NCBI RefSeq assembly: GCF_018380615.1
Contig: NZ_JAGYVZ010000024.1
Span: 1 to 57,748 of the forward strand
Direction: 5' to 3'
Source of the DNA: Flavobacterium psychroterrae
GTDB lineage: Bacteria > Bacteroidota > Bacteroidia > Flavobacteriales > Flavobacteriaceae
Length of the DNA stretch: 57,748 bases
A model generated the notes under the pieces. That model saw only the letters and a program-made list of their open reading frames with translations. It made no database searches and had not been told where the DNA came from. The position numbers and the translations under genes are program-made. This document shows positions 27,728 through 36,705 of the stretch, one piece after another (within the stretch, counting starts at the first letter, position 1; every line of letters begins with the position of its first letter).

Positions 27728-27908
27728 AGCGATGTCTTACGTAAAAATTTCTGGATGTAAAAATAAAAGCATTTAGAAGGCAGTTTGGAGGCGTGAGAAA
27801 ATAGATTTTTTTTCTCTTCAGATTATTTAATCTTTTGCTTAATCTCCAGGTTTTGATCCTGATTCAAAAAAATAAGCTAATCTATTATTTAATTAGTTTT
27901 TAAATAAA

Positions 27909-28071
27909 AAATGGCGTCAATTGTCTTCAATTGACGCCATTTGGCTTTGTAGTGAAAGGAACAGGACAAATTTCTATAAAATTTTTGGAAGATTTGAAGA
28001 GATTGGCTTACTGGAAGTAGAGGCTGTCTTTAGATGTCTTCAGTATTTTGGTTTGGATGTCCCGTTGGGGA
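27909..28071. repeat. Hairpin-headed dispersed repeat, copy 3
   Basis: A perfect 15-bp stem (AAATGGCGTCAATTG, loop TCTT, arm to 27942) is followed by the same 130-base tail as copies 1 and 2. Relative to copy 1 the stem carries an A-T to T-A and a C-G to T-A change, each compensated. The tail runs right up to the arylsulfatase fragment. Confidence 0.75.
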
Positions 28072-28128
28072 GTGATGGAAAAATTATTTGATTTCACAAA
28101 TGATTTCAGGAAAATTTTATTGAATAAT

Positions 28129-28560
28129 TTATTTAAAGTAAAAATAAATAGCCTTAACTTCTTGTGGCAAAAAAGGTATTATCTCCATATACTGTTTGCT
28201 TACCGGATCGCCACTATCATAACCTACACAAAGACCATCACCTACAAGAGTAAATTTACCTACCTGAGCTTTCATTGAACCTGTTGAAACCTGTTTGTCG
28301 TTGATATACAATTTTGCAGTTCCAATTGATTCATGGTGTTCACCGGCTTTCTCTTTGGTAAATTCCATTCCAAAAGTATATTTACCAGGTTTTAAAGGCT
28401 CAGCAGAAACCAATTGCTGTTCGGTAATGCCAAGGAAATTATAAACATAATACAATTTATGATCTTTGATAAATAAACTGTGGCCTCCAAAACGGGAACC
28501 ATGAGCAAAGATTACATTGCTCACTTTTGCCAGAATTTGCACTCCAAGTAAACCAGAGTT
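28129..28560 (-). pseudogene. Arylsulfatase C-terminal fragment
   Basis: The minus-strand frame VSNVIFAHGSRFGGHSLFI, followed by KLYYVYNFLGI, KPGKYTFGMEFTKEKAGEH and GDGLCVGYDSGDPVSKQY, matches the C-terminal lectin-like domain of bacterial arylsulfatases. The catalytic N-terminal 400 or so residues are missing. The last residues after SKQY look frame-shifted. Upstream homology fades at about 28560, and no ribosome start fits. It is a relic bounded on one side by hairpin repeat copy 3, probably left after a deletion. Confidence 0.8.
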
Positions 28561-28687
28561 GGAGAATATATCTGATCAACGGATAAAAGAGTTTGGAAAA
28601 TAGATATTTTAATTTAAAAAAATAAGCTATCAGAACGTAATCATTCTAATAGCCTATGGTTAAGGACTGCGGTATAAAATTATAAAG

Positions 28688-29458
28688 TTATGCTTTTAAC
28701 AGTTTTGCATTACCCTTTGCAGGATTTAATATCTTTTGTGCCAAAGAAGGGAAAAAACGGTGCATGTAATAAACTGCTTTGGTGAGACCCAGTCGGATGG
28801 TGTATTTGTTTTTTCTGATTCCAGAGATCAACCCTTTAATTAACTCTTCGGGAGGCATTCTCTTTACATCATATTCTTCGGTCATTTCAGTAGCTACGAC
28901 TGGAGGCAGCAATTCAAAAACTTTTACATTGCTATTGATCAGCTGCAAATGCTCCCGCAAGGAAACCGTGTAAAAACGAACTGCAGCCTTTGAGGCACAA
29001 TACGTTGGAGAGGTAATCATCGGTGCGTAGCTCAGAAAAGAAGAGGTATTGATAATTGCAGCTTCTTTTCGGGATTTCAGCATCTCCATGAAAATATTAT
29101 TCAGTCGGATTACGCCCAAATAGTTGATATTGATTTCAGCTTCGGCCTTTTCAAAATGTTTGTCTTTTGGAAAGCCGAAATTATCAGCTCCCCCCATAAT
29201 ACCGGCATTGTTATAGAGAATGTCGATTCCCCCTAAATTTTTTACCTGCTCGAATAATGAATGTGCATCGGCTTCAACTGCCGCATCACTTTGAATGGCA
29301 GTTATCGATGGGTATTTTGTCTTTGCTTCGTCTAGCTTGGCCTGATTTCTTCCAGTTACAATAACCTTGCATCCTGCTTCTAAAAATTGCTTTGTTGCTT
29401 CCAGTCCAATTCCGGCAGTTCCGCCAGTTATCAATATTGTTTTGCCTTTTAATTCCAT
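28688..29458 (-). CDS. Short-chain dehydrogenase/reductase (DltE-like)
   Basis: This 256-residue SDR has the cofactor loop TGGTAGIG (11-18), NNAGIMGG (83-90), and catalytic Ser139/140, Tyr153 and Lys157 in TYCASKAAV. The closest flavour is the DltE/YqjQ group of cytosolic oxidoreductases; the substrate is not defined by sequence. It is the distal gene of a minus-strand operon with a quinone reductase, a second SDR and old yellow enzyme, all probably under the HxlR regulator at 32472. Confidence 0.92.
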   Translation of the reverse strand: MELKGKTILITGGTAGIGLEATKQFLEAGCKVIVTGRNQAKLDEAKTKYPSITAIQSDAAVEADAHSLFEQVKNLGGIDILYNNAGIMGGADNFGFPKDKHFEKAEAEININYLGVIRLNNIFMEMLKSRKEAAIINTSSFLSYAPMITSPTYCASKAAVRFYTVSLREHLQLINSNVKVFELLPPVVATEMTEEYDVKRMPPEELIKGLISGIRKNKYTIRLGLTKAVYYMHRFFPSLAQKILNPAKGNAKLLKA

Positions 29459-29498
29459 TTTTTTGTTTTTAAGTTCTACCGATTATCTTTTTTGTCTG

Positions 29499-30482
29499 TT
29501 ATTCCCAAGGAGTCAAAACTACCTTGCCGGTAGATTTTCTTCCTTCTACCAATCGGTGTGCTTCAGCTGCTTGTGACAAAGGCAAAACGGCACCAATTTG
29601 AAGGTCTAATTGTCCTGCTAGTACAAAACCTATGATTTCTTTTAAAGTGCTTTGCAGTAATTCAGGCAATCCAAGATACGCAAAAACACTAAACCCTGTT
29701 ACAGAATGACTGGGAACTGTCAAATCCCAAGGATTTATGTTTGGAACTTCTCCGCTGGATTGCCCCAAATAAACCATTCTTCCAAATTGTGCCATTGCGT
29801 TTAAGGCTTGCCCGGTCGTTTCTCCACCAGCCAATTCGATTACTACATCAACCCCTTTTCCATCGGTTAATTCCTTTACTTTCTCGCTCCAACCTTCTTG
29901 CGTATAATCTACAGAAGCATCGGCACCAAGTTCTTCCGCAATTTTTCTTTTTTCTGGGGAACTTGCCGCAGCGATTACCTTGCCGGCTCCGTATAATTTA
30001 GCCAACTGTACTGCAAAAGAGCCTACTCCGCCGGCAGCACCTTCTATCAAAATGCTTTCTCCAGCCTGCATCCTGCCCGCATGCTTGATTGATAAAGCTG
30101 CTGTTAATCCTTGTGCCATCAAAGTAGTAGCTTGTGAAGCTGTAATCCCTAGAGGCAATGGAATTACCAATCCTTCCGGCACGCTTACGTATTGAGCATA
30201 TCCGCCAGTGGAAGGAGTTGCCACAACAAAATCGCCTACTTTTAGGTTTGCAACATCCGAACCAATTTCGATGATGGTACCTGAAACTTCGGCACCAATA
30301 GTGTAAGGCCCGGCAGTCTGTTCTGGGTAATACTTCCCGTTCCTGCGCATGATATCAGCGAAGTTTACACCTACGGCTTCCACTTTAATAAGCACTTCAA
30401 AGGCACTTGGTTGGGGTGTAGGCACTTCTTCATATTTAAGGACCTCTGGGCTCCCTGTTTCGTAAAATCGTATTGCTTTCAT
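29499..30482 (-). CDS. Zinc-free quinone oxidoreductase (MDR family)
   Basis: From the ATG at 30482 this is a 327-residue medium-chain reductase that uses NADPH to reduce quinones or enones. I chose this start because it follows the upstream SDR stop by four bases and begins MKAIRFYETGSPEVLKYEEV, the usual family start. The nucleotide-binding loop is GAAGGVGSFAVQLAK. There are no structural-zinc cysteines. It lies second from last in the electrophile-detoxification operon, with 40 bases to the SDR downstream. Confidence 0.93.
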   Translation of the reverse strand: MKAIRFYETGSPEVLKYEEVPTPQPSAFEVLIKVEAVGVNFADIMRRNGKYYPEQTAGPYTIGAEVSGTIIEIGSDVANLKVGDFVVATPSTGGYAQYVSVPEGLVIPLPLGITASQATTLMAQGLTAALSIKHAGRMQAGESILIEGAAGGVGSFAVQLAKLYGAGKVIAAASSPEKRKIAEELGADASVDYTQEGWSEKVKELTDGKGVDVVIELAGGETTGQALNAMAQFGRMVYLGQSSGEVPNINPWDLTVPSHSVTGFSVFAYLGLPELLQSTLKEIIGFVLAGQLDLQIGAVLPLSQAAEAHRLVEGRKSTGKVVLTPWE

Positions 30483-30486
30483 TTTT

Positions 30487-31215
30487 TTAATTATTAATTT
30501 TTGTGATTGCTTCTTGAATTGCCGAATGGATTTTTTTACTTTCTCCAACAGGTACTTCAAATTGGTCTTTTGCTAAAGCAAGGACCAATTCGTCGGCAAC
30601 TTCTGCAGGCGGAATTCCGTTCGCCCCGCCAATTGCAGCCGAAAATTCTGTATTTACTAATGGTGGAAACACTTCAAAAACATTTACGTTTTCATTTTCT
30701 GCCAGCTTATCTCTTAAGCCTTCTGTATAATTGTGTAATGCAGCTTTGCTTGCAGCGTAAGTAGGCCCGTACGGGTTTCCTCTAAATGCGGCAATAGAAG
30801 TGATATTTACTATGGCAGCATTTTCCTGACCGAGTAATTGTGGCAACATTAATTCTGTAAAATCAATAACACTTAAATAATTGGTGTTCATTTCCAGGGC
30901 AGCTAGTTCCGCAGACTTGACTTCCGGATTATTCAAATCGTTTAAAAACGCAATACCCGCATTGTTGATGATGATGTTCACTTCCGGATGGTTTTCAATC
31001 AATTCTTTCGCAATGCGGATACGATCTCTTTTTTCAGACAAGTCACCCTGAATAGCAACCGTATTTTCTAATTCGCCCAATGCCTTTTGAAGGCGCTCTT
31101 CGTTCCTTCCGTTGATGATGATCTTGTTGCCTGCGGCACTTAGTTTTTTAGCCATTGCCAAGCCAATTCCGGCACTTCCGCCAGAGATAAAAATGGTATT
31201 TCCTGATGTTTTCAT
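30487..31215 (-). CDS. Short-chain dehydrogenase/reductase (DltE-like)
   Basis: This 242-residue SDR has SGGSAGIG (11-18), NNAGIAFL (84-91), catalytic Ser140 in NITS, and Tyr153/Lys157 in TYAASKAAL. It is related to, but clearly diverged from, the SDR at 28688. Such DltE-type SDRs are often next to old yellow enzymes and HxlR regulators. Its stop is four bases before the quinone reductase start; upstream it is separated from old yellow enzyme by 65 bases. Confidence 0.92.
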   Translation of the reverse strand: MKTSGNTIFISGGSAGIGLAMAKKLSAAGNKIIINGRNEERLQKALGELENTVAIQGDLSEKRDRIRIAKELIENHPEVNIIINNAGIAFLNDLNNPEVKSAELAALEMNTNYLSVIDFTELMLPQLLGQENAAIVNITSIAAFRGNPYGPTYAASKAALHNYTEGLRDKLAENENVNVFEVFPPLVNTEFSAAIGGANGIPPAEVADELVLALAKDQFEVPVGESKKIHSAIQEAITKINN

Positions 31216-31280
31216 TTGTTTATTTTTTAGTATTTTTTATTTAATTCGATAATCTTTCATATGCTTGGTCGCCCGAAATA

Positions 31281-32369
31281 TTACAATACTGGATAATCTG
31301 TATATCCTTTTTCTCCCGGTGTATAGAAAGTATCTTGGTCGGGCTGATTTAGCGGGGCATCGGTTTTAAATCGGGCTACCAGATCGGGATTGGCAATAAA
31401 AGGAGTTCCGAAAGAAACCAGGTCGGCATCGCCCTCGCTGATTATTTTTGCAGCACTTTCCTTGTTGAAACCATTGTTGATGATAATGGTTCCGTTGTAG
31501 ATTTTGCGAAAATGTCTGGCTACATTTACAATCGCATTTTTATTTTGCGAAACATCGGTGAATGGTCGCATTAAATGAACGTATGCCAGATTGTAATCGT
31601 TTAATCTCTTGATGATAGTGTCATATAATTCAATGGTTTCGTCATCAGTATTGATGCCCATCATTCCGTCCAGAGAAGTATTGAAACGGATTCCTACGCG
31701 GGAAAGATCAACTACTTTTTTCAATTCATCTAAAACTTCAAAAAGAAACCGGGAACGATTTTCTACAGAGCCTCCATACTTGTCAGTGCGGATATTTGAA
31801 TTTTTAGAGAAAAATTGTTGAAACAAATAGCCATTCGCAGCGTGCAGTTCAATTCCATCAAAATTAGCTTCAAAAGCATTGATTGCGCCTTGCTTAAAAT
31901 CTGCGATTGTTTGTTTGATGTCTTCCAAAGTCATTTCTTTAGGAGTTACGGTATCTTTAAAACCTTCTGCTGTAAACGCCTGTGTATTGGGATTGATGGC
32001 CGAAGGTGCCAATGGTAATTTTCCATCGTGTAAATCCGGGTGTGAATTTCTGCCGGTGTGCCAAAGTTGGGCGAATATTTTCCCGTTTGCTTTGTGTACG
32101 GCTTCGGTAAATATTTTCCAGCCCTCAATTTGTGCTTTTGAATAAATGGCTGGCACGTTAATTACACCAACGGCATCTTTGCTCACGTAAGTTCCTTCGG
32201 TAATGATTAAGCCGGCTGTGGCCCTTTGTGCATAATATTCCGCTATCAGTTCAGTTGCTGCATGTTCAGGATTATCAGCCCGGCTTCTGGTCATTGGTGC
32301 CATTACCATTCTGTTATTCAATTGTAATCCGTTCAAGTCGTAATTTTCAAAAAGTGTATCAGAATTCAT
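31281..32369 (-). CDS. Old yellow enzyme, NemA-like alkene reductase
   Basis: This 362-residue FMN-dependent ene-reductase uses NADPH to reduce electrophilic alkenes, nitro compounds or maleimide-type quinones. Family motifs are MAPMTRSRA near the N-terminus, AQLWHTGR, the substrate-binding ELHAANGYLFQQF (His/Asn pair), and RTDKYGGSVENRSRF. The C-terminal FMN phosphate loop DLVSFGTPFIANPDLV is present. It is first in the operon and divergent from the HxlR gene, with a palindromic region between them. This matches the quinone/electrophile-response layout known from NemR and YodB systems. Confidence 0.95.
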   Translation of the reverse strand: MNSDTLFENYDLNGLQLNNRMVMAPMTRSRADNPEHAATELIAEYYAQRATAGLIITEGTYVSKDAVGVINVPAIYSKAQIEGWKIFTEAVHKANGKIFAQLWHTGRNSHPDLHDGKLPLAPSAINPNTQAFTAEGFKDTVTPKEMTLEDIKQTIADFKQGAINAFEANFDGIELHAANGYLFQQFFSKNSNIRTDKYGGSVENRSRFLFEVLDELKKVVDLSRVGIRFNTSLDGMMGINTDDETIELYDTIIKRLNDYNLAYVHLMRPFTDVSQNKNAIVNVARHFRKIYNGTIIINNGFNKESAAKIISEGDADLVSFGTPFIANPDLVARFKTDAPLNQPDQDTFYTPGEKGYTDYPVL

Positions 32370-32393
32370 TATATTTTAAAATTTTATGATTAA

Positions 32394-32447
32394 ATTTGCT
32401 TGCGAATTGCAAGTGCAAATGTAAATAATTACTTTTAATTTGCAAGT
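32394..32447. promoter_or_regulatory. Candidate HxlR operators between OYE and HxlR genes
   Basis: Positions 32394-32420 form an extended palindrome (ATTTGCTTGC, then GCAAGTGCAAAT). A related AATTTGCAAGT follows at 32437-32447. The repeated core TTGCAAGTG/CACTTGCAA and the location between divergent starts fit autoregulation and control of the OYE operon. Confidence 0.5.
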
Positions 32448-32471
32448 GGTTTTTAAAAAGAATTAAAAAAA

Positions 32472-32906
32472 ATGAAAAATAAAGTAAACAGGTCAGGCTG
32501 TCCTATTAGCAGTATGCTGGATATATTTGGGGATAAGTGGTCATTATTAATCATCAGGGACATGGTGTTTTCTGATAAAAATACTTACGGAGATTTTTTA
32601 AAATCAGATGAAAAAATAGCTACTAATATTTTAGCAGCTAGACTTTTGACACTTGAAGAGAGTGGGGTGATTCAGAAACTGGAACATCCAGGCAGTAAGG
32701 CAAAAGTGTTGTACATGCTTACCGAAAAGGGAATTGACTTATTGCCTGTCCTTTTAGAAATTCAATTTTGGGCAGACAAGCATCTTACTGTCCTGCCAGA
32801 AATAAAAGTCTTTTTGAAGGAGGCTAAAAAAGACAGGGAAAAGTTTATAAAGACATTGAGCAGGCAATTGAAAGGGCGGCTTTCGAGCACAGGAAATGGA
32901 AAATAG
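32472..32906 (+). CDS. HxlR-family redox/electrophile-sensing repressor
   Basis: This 144-residue winged-helix regulator of the HxlR/DUF24 family has an N-terminal Cys10 in SGCPISSMLDIFGDKWSLLI. That is the position of the redox- or quinone-sensing cysteine of HypR, YodB and QsrR, with which its neighbours agree. The recognition helix is TNILAARLLTLEESGVI. Divergent transcription from old yellow enzyme and two SDRs points to autoregulation and derepression by quinones or aldehydes. Sensing through Cys10 is inferred. Confidence 0.92.
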   Translation: MKNKVNRSGCPISSMLDIFGDKWSLLIIRDMVFSDKNTYGDFLKSDEKIATNILAARLLTLEESGVIQKLEHPGSKAKVLYMLTEKGIDLLPVLLEIQFWADKHLTVLPEIKVFLKEAKKDREKFIKTLSRQLKGRLSSTGNGK

Positions 32907-32914
32907 AACTACTA

Positions 32915-33772
32915 ATGAAAAAGGAAAACATCACTATTGAGGGCCAAGCGGCACATTACTGCTCCATTGCAACTGATGGAGAAGAGGCTCATTTTTATCC
33001 CGGCAATGGTTTTCCTGCTGGGGTTTACTTGCCATTATTGCATTCATTATCTGCAAAATATTCACTGACAACTTTGGCTTTTCGAGCGACCTGGGAAAAT
33101 GCAAAACCACAGGTCAAACCCGTCAATTGGGAAGTTTATGCAGATGATCTCATTGCTTTCTTAGATGAGAAATACGACAAGCCTATTGTAGGAATCGGAC
33201 ATTCGCAAGGAGCAACAGCAAGCCTCATTGCAGCGGTAAAACGTCCCGATTTGTTCAAGGAACTTTATTTGATTGAACCCGTTTCTGTGACAAAATTTGA
33301 TGAAAAATACATCAGCCTGATTCCTTATTTCATCAAGAAAAAAGCAGAACCTTTTAAATCCGCACTAAAAAAGAAATCCACTTGGGGAAGCCCTTATGAA
33401 TATTTTGAATTTCTGCAAAAAAGCAAAGGTTTCAAACGGATGAAGGAAGAAAATTTGAAACTGTTTTCCACAGAAAGTTTAAGACAGAAAGAAGACGGAA
33501 GCTACGAATTCATTTTTCCCATCGATTGGGAAGTAGCAAATTATGCCTTGCCTGTAAACATTGATAACTATTTAAAAGCACTAAAAGTTCCTTGTAAAAT
33601 TATCCTTGGCAAGCCCTCTTTCTTCCTGAATGAAAAAGTACGCTCGAACCTGAAAGAAATTGTGAAAGGAGAAATTGTAATCAACCCAAATTATGGACAT
33701 TTAATCCCCTTGGAAGCGCCTGATTTTTGTGCTGGGCAAATTATATGTGTCAATAATAGCAATTCAAGATAG
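32915..33772 (+). CDS. Alpha/beta-hydrolase fold protein
   Basis: This 285-residue alpha/beta hydrolase has nucleophile Ser97 in GIGHSQGATAS; the catalytic His is probably His262 in NPNYGHLIPLEAP near the C-terminus. The N-terminal FYPGNGFPAGVY forms the oxyanion loop region. It has no signal peptide, so it is cytoplasmic. The substrate is unknown; esters or lactones released by the neighbouring reductases are possible. It starts eight bases after the HxlR stop, probably in one transcript. Confidence 0.88.
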   Translation: MKKENITIEGQAAHYCSIATDGEEAHFYPGNGFPAGVYLPLLHSLSAKYSLTTLAFRATWENAKPQVKPVNWEVYADDLIAFLDEKYDKPIVGIGHSQGATASLIAAVKRPDLFKELYLIEPVSVTKFDEKYISLIPYFIKKKAEPFKSALKKKSTWGSPYEYFEFLQKSKGFKRMKEENLKLFSTESLRQKEDGSYEFIFPIDWEVANYALPVNIDNYLKALKVPCKIILGKPSFFLNEKVRSNLKEIVKGEIVINPNYGHLIPLEAPDFCAGQIICVNNSNSR

Positions 33773-33935
33773 ATATTAGGAGCAGGAGGTTTCAATTGTA
33801 TCAAATCAAGGAGTTCTGTTTGATGAATTCATAGTGTTTTTTATTAACTGTCTTTTTGTGTCAGACATTCCAACTTTTGTGTTACAAGGAAGCTGTTTGA
33901 CTGTTATAAATTTGTATAACCCTAATAACGATAAA

Positions 33936-34421
33936 ATGACTCATACATCAGAACCAGAGAAAATTGACAGTAAAGATTTTTTTACGGCAAAAACAGTAGC
34001 CCTATTTACGAAAAGAATTAACAACCTATCTCCAAATTCTAAAAGAGCCTGGGGCACGATGTCACCCGATCAGATGCTGCACCATTTGAATCTGGCCTGT
34101 GGAAGTTCATTAGGCTATTTTAATTTACCGGATGAAAGTACTTTTTCGACAAGGACTGTAGGCAAATGGCTTTTGGTGGATTTATTACCAAATATGCCAA
34201 AAGGTTTGAAAATGCCTGTCGGTTTTGCAATACCCTCAAAAGAACATTTTGATTTTGAAAAAGAAAGGGCTCTACTATTAGAGATAATAAACAAAGCTTC
34301 CAATAGTAAAAGTACTGATAGCTGGACGCCACACGTAGCTTTTGGTCACTTAAGCAAAAAGCAATGGAGCAAACTGCTGACCAAACACATTGACTATCAT
34401 TTAAGACAGTTTGGCGTTTAA
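33936..34421 (+). CDS. DinB/DUF1569-like protein
   Basis: This 161-residue protein (start chosen at the ATG at 33936, after an AATAACGATAAA leader; the longer frame adds a non-typical N-terminus) resembles the DUF1569 group of the DinB superfamily. A four-helix fold is suggested by the pattern GTMSPDQMLHHLNLACG (with possible metal-binding His), and FGHLSKKQWSKLLTKHIDYHL at the end. Family function is poorly known. An unusual twin follows at 35933, separated by an aldehyde dehydrogenase. Confidence 0.75.
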   Translation: MTHTSEPEKIDSKDFFTAKTVALFTKRINNLSPNSKRAWGTMSPDQMLHHLNLACGSSLGYFNLPDESTFSTRTVGKWLLVDLLPNMPKGLKMPVGFAIPSKEHFDFEKERALLLEIINKASNSKSTDSWTPHVAFGHLSKKQWSKLLTKHIDYHLRQFGV

Positions 34422-34495
34422 ATACTAGAATTACATTGAACTAAAGTCTCGTGATAAAGTTCATGCAGCTTCTTTCCAATTAAATTAAAAAAATC

Positions 34496-35908
34496 ATGAC
34501 AAATATACCACCATCAACAGACCAGCTCAATACTATTCTCTCTGCCCAGCGCAATGCTTTCTTACGAGATGGCATTCCTACACTCGAACGGCGCAGAGCC
34601 GACTTGAAAAACTTCAAGAATGCACTTATAAGCAACAGAAAACAAATTCAAGATGCTATAAATGCTGATTTCGGACATCGATCGAAACACGAAACGGATA
34701 TAGTAGAAATCATAGGTATCATTCAGGGCATCAATTATTTGAGCAGCAACCTGCGTAAATTTATGCGGCCTAGAAGCCGTTATGTAGCACTGCACACGCA
34801 GCTTGGCTCTGCTCGTGTAGAATACCAGCCGCTTGGCGTAGTGGGTGTTATTTCGCCCTGGAACTATCCGATCAATTTATCATTGATGCCTGTTGTTACT
34901 GCAATTGCTGCCGGAAATCGCGTGATGCTCAAACCCTCAAAATATACGCCTGCCACCAATGCTGTGATTGAAGAAATATTTAAGGCAATTTTTCCTGAAG
35001 AGCAAGTGATCTTGGTAAATAGCGATGGTGCGGCATTTTCTAAATTGCCTTTTGACCATTTAGTTTTCACGGGAAGCACTTCGGTAGGGCGTTCTGTTAT
35101 GAAAGCCGCAGGTGAAAACCTTGTTCCTGTTACATTGGAGCTGGGCGGAAAATCTCCCGTTATTTTATCTAAAGGATATTCTCTTGAAAAAGCAACATCC
35201 CGAATTGTGTATGGAAAATTGCTGAGTGCCGGACAGACTTGCATTGCACCTGATTACATGCTGGTGCATAAAACTGAAATTGATGCTTTTATTGCCGCTT
35301 ATGATAAAAGTGTCAAGACAGCATATCCGGATGGCCCGACCAGCGAGGATTATACTTCGATAATTAACGATCAGCAATATAAAATATTGAAAGACCTTCT
35401 TGATGATGCCAGCGCTCATGGCGCAAAGATTATTGAAGTTGGCTACCGGCCAGAACAGGCTTCCAGCCGTCCGCATACCTTGGCACCCACAATTGTGCTT
35501 GGGGTAACAGAGGAGATGAAGATTGCAAAAGAAGAAATCTTCGGGCCTATATTGCCTATAATCCCCTATGGTACTATTGATGATGCAATTGCTTACGTGA
35601 ACGAACGCCCAAGACCGTTGGCACTCTACTATTTTGGAAATGATAGCCAGGAGAAAAGAAAAGTGCTAAGCCGTACAACATCCGGAAACGTAACTGTAAA
35701 TGGCACATTTTCACACATAGCCCAAGATGACCTTCCCTTTGGCGGTGTTGGCGAAAGCGGGATGGGCGCTTATCATGGAATAGAAGGCTTCCGCACGCTC
35801 AGCCACGCAAAAGGCATCTACGAGCAGGGCCGTTGGAATGGTATGGATATACTTCACGCGCCTTTTGGAAAGCTGACAGACAGGCTGATCAACTTTTTTC
35901 TAGGCTAG
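34496..35908 (+). CDS. Aldehyde dehydrogenase (coniferyl-aldehyde type)
   Basis: This 470-residue NAD(P)-dependent enzyme oxidises an aldehyde to its acid. Catalytic residues are Asn123 (PWNYP), Glu215 (LELGGKSPV) and Cys249 (SAGQTCIAPDY), with the cofactor loop FTGSTSVGRSVMKAA. The pattern is closest to class 3 or coniferyl aldehyde dehydrogenases; the real substrate may be any lipid or aromatic aldehyde. It lies between the two DUF1569-like twins and downstream of the electrophile cluster, which fits aldehyde detoxification. Confidence 0.95.
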   Translation: MTNIPPSTDQLNTILSAQRNAFLRDGIPTLERRRADLKNFKNALISNRKQIQDAINADFGHRSKHETDIVEIIGIIQGINYLSSNLRKFMRPRSRYVALHTQLGSARVEYQPLGVVGVISPWNYPINLSLMPVVTAIAAGNRVMLKPSKYTPATNAVIEEIFKAIFPEEQVILVNSDGAAFSKLPFDHLVFTGSTSVGRSVMKAAGENLVPVTLELGGKSPVILSKGYSLEKATSRIVYGKLLSAGQTCIAPDYMLVHKTEIDAFIAAYDKSVKTAYPDGPTSEDYTSIINDQQYKILKDLLDDASAHGAKIIEVGYRPEQASSRPHTLAPTIVLGVTEEMKIAKEEIFGPILPIIPYGTIDDAIAYVNERPRPLALYYFGNDSQEKRKVLSRTTSGNVTVNGTFSHIAQDDLPFGGVGESGMGAYHGIEGFRTLSHAKGIYEQGRWNGMDILHAPFGKLTDRLINFFLG

Positions 35909-35932
35909 TTTTTAATTTTAAACTCAAAAAAA

Positions 35933-36522
35933 ATGTACAATAAAATAAATTTAGCAGTCCTGCTTACATTAGTATTCACGGCTTCCGTGTTTGCAAAAAA
36001 AGATAATGCAAATGTTTTAAGCCGAAGCTCAAAGACAATTCATAAAATGGAAAAGGAAACAAAAATAAACCCAAAAAAATTCTTTCCCCAAGAAACGCTT
36101 GCCCTATTTACGGAGAGAATCAATAAAATCACACCCGAATCGCAAAGAGTTTGGGGTACAATGTCGCCAGACCAAATGTTGCATCATCTGAATCTGGCTT
36201 GCGGAAGTTCGATGGGTTATTTTAATTTGCCCGACGAAAGTTCTTTTATGACCAGGACTATGGGTAAATGGTTTTTGGTAAGTTGGAAACCAACTATGCC
36301 GAAAGGATTAAAAAACCTGTAGGTTTTGCAATACCACTAGAAGAGCATTTTGATTTGGAGAAAGAAAAGAGTTTGCTACTTGAAATTTTAACCAAGGCCT
36401 GCAACACACAAAGTACCGAAAACTGGACACCACACGTTCTTTTCGGGCATTTGACAGACAAGCAATGGAGTAAACTTTTGACGAAACATATTGATTATCA
36501 TTTAAAACAATTCGGGGTTTAA
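35933..36522 (+). pseudogene. DinB/DUF1569-like paralog, frameshifted
   Basis: This is the twin of the 161-residue protein at 33936, with an added N-terminal hydrophobic segment (NLAVLLTLVFTASVFAKK) that looks like a signal peptide. The frame reads GTMSPDQMLHHLNLACGSS like the twin and then ends after MPKGLKNL. The second frame resumes with KKPVGFAIPLEEHFDLEKEK and finishes YHLKQFGV. One extra A in the A-run at 36310-36315 would rejoin KGLK to KPVGF. It is either a real mutation or a homopolymer consensus error. Confidence 0.85.
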
Positions 36523-36705
36523 ATGCGGATAATGAAAATCCACCTTCCCTCATTTTCTTTGGTAACACAGCATTACCATAGGTAAAGGAAGTTTATGAAG
36601 GAAAATTATAATGATCTTTCTGTTGAAGCACACCAATCAAAAATTTATCAAGAGAAAAATCTATGTGAAAAGCATGGATTTTTCTTCTCTAATATCATAA
36701 ATAGA

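Noticed and set aside
30483..30560. N-terminal extension of the quinone reductase
   Set aside because: It would overlap the upstream SDR, and MKAIRFYETG is the standard family start.
33834..33935. N-terminal extension of the DUF1569-like gene
   Set aside because: It adds residues unlike the paralog, and the ATG at 33936 fits the family start.
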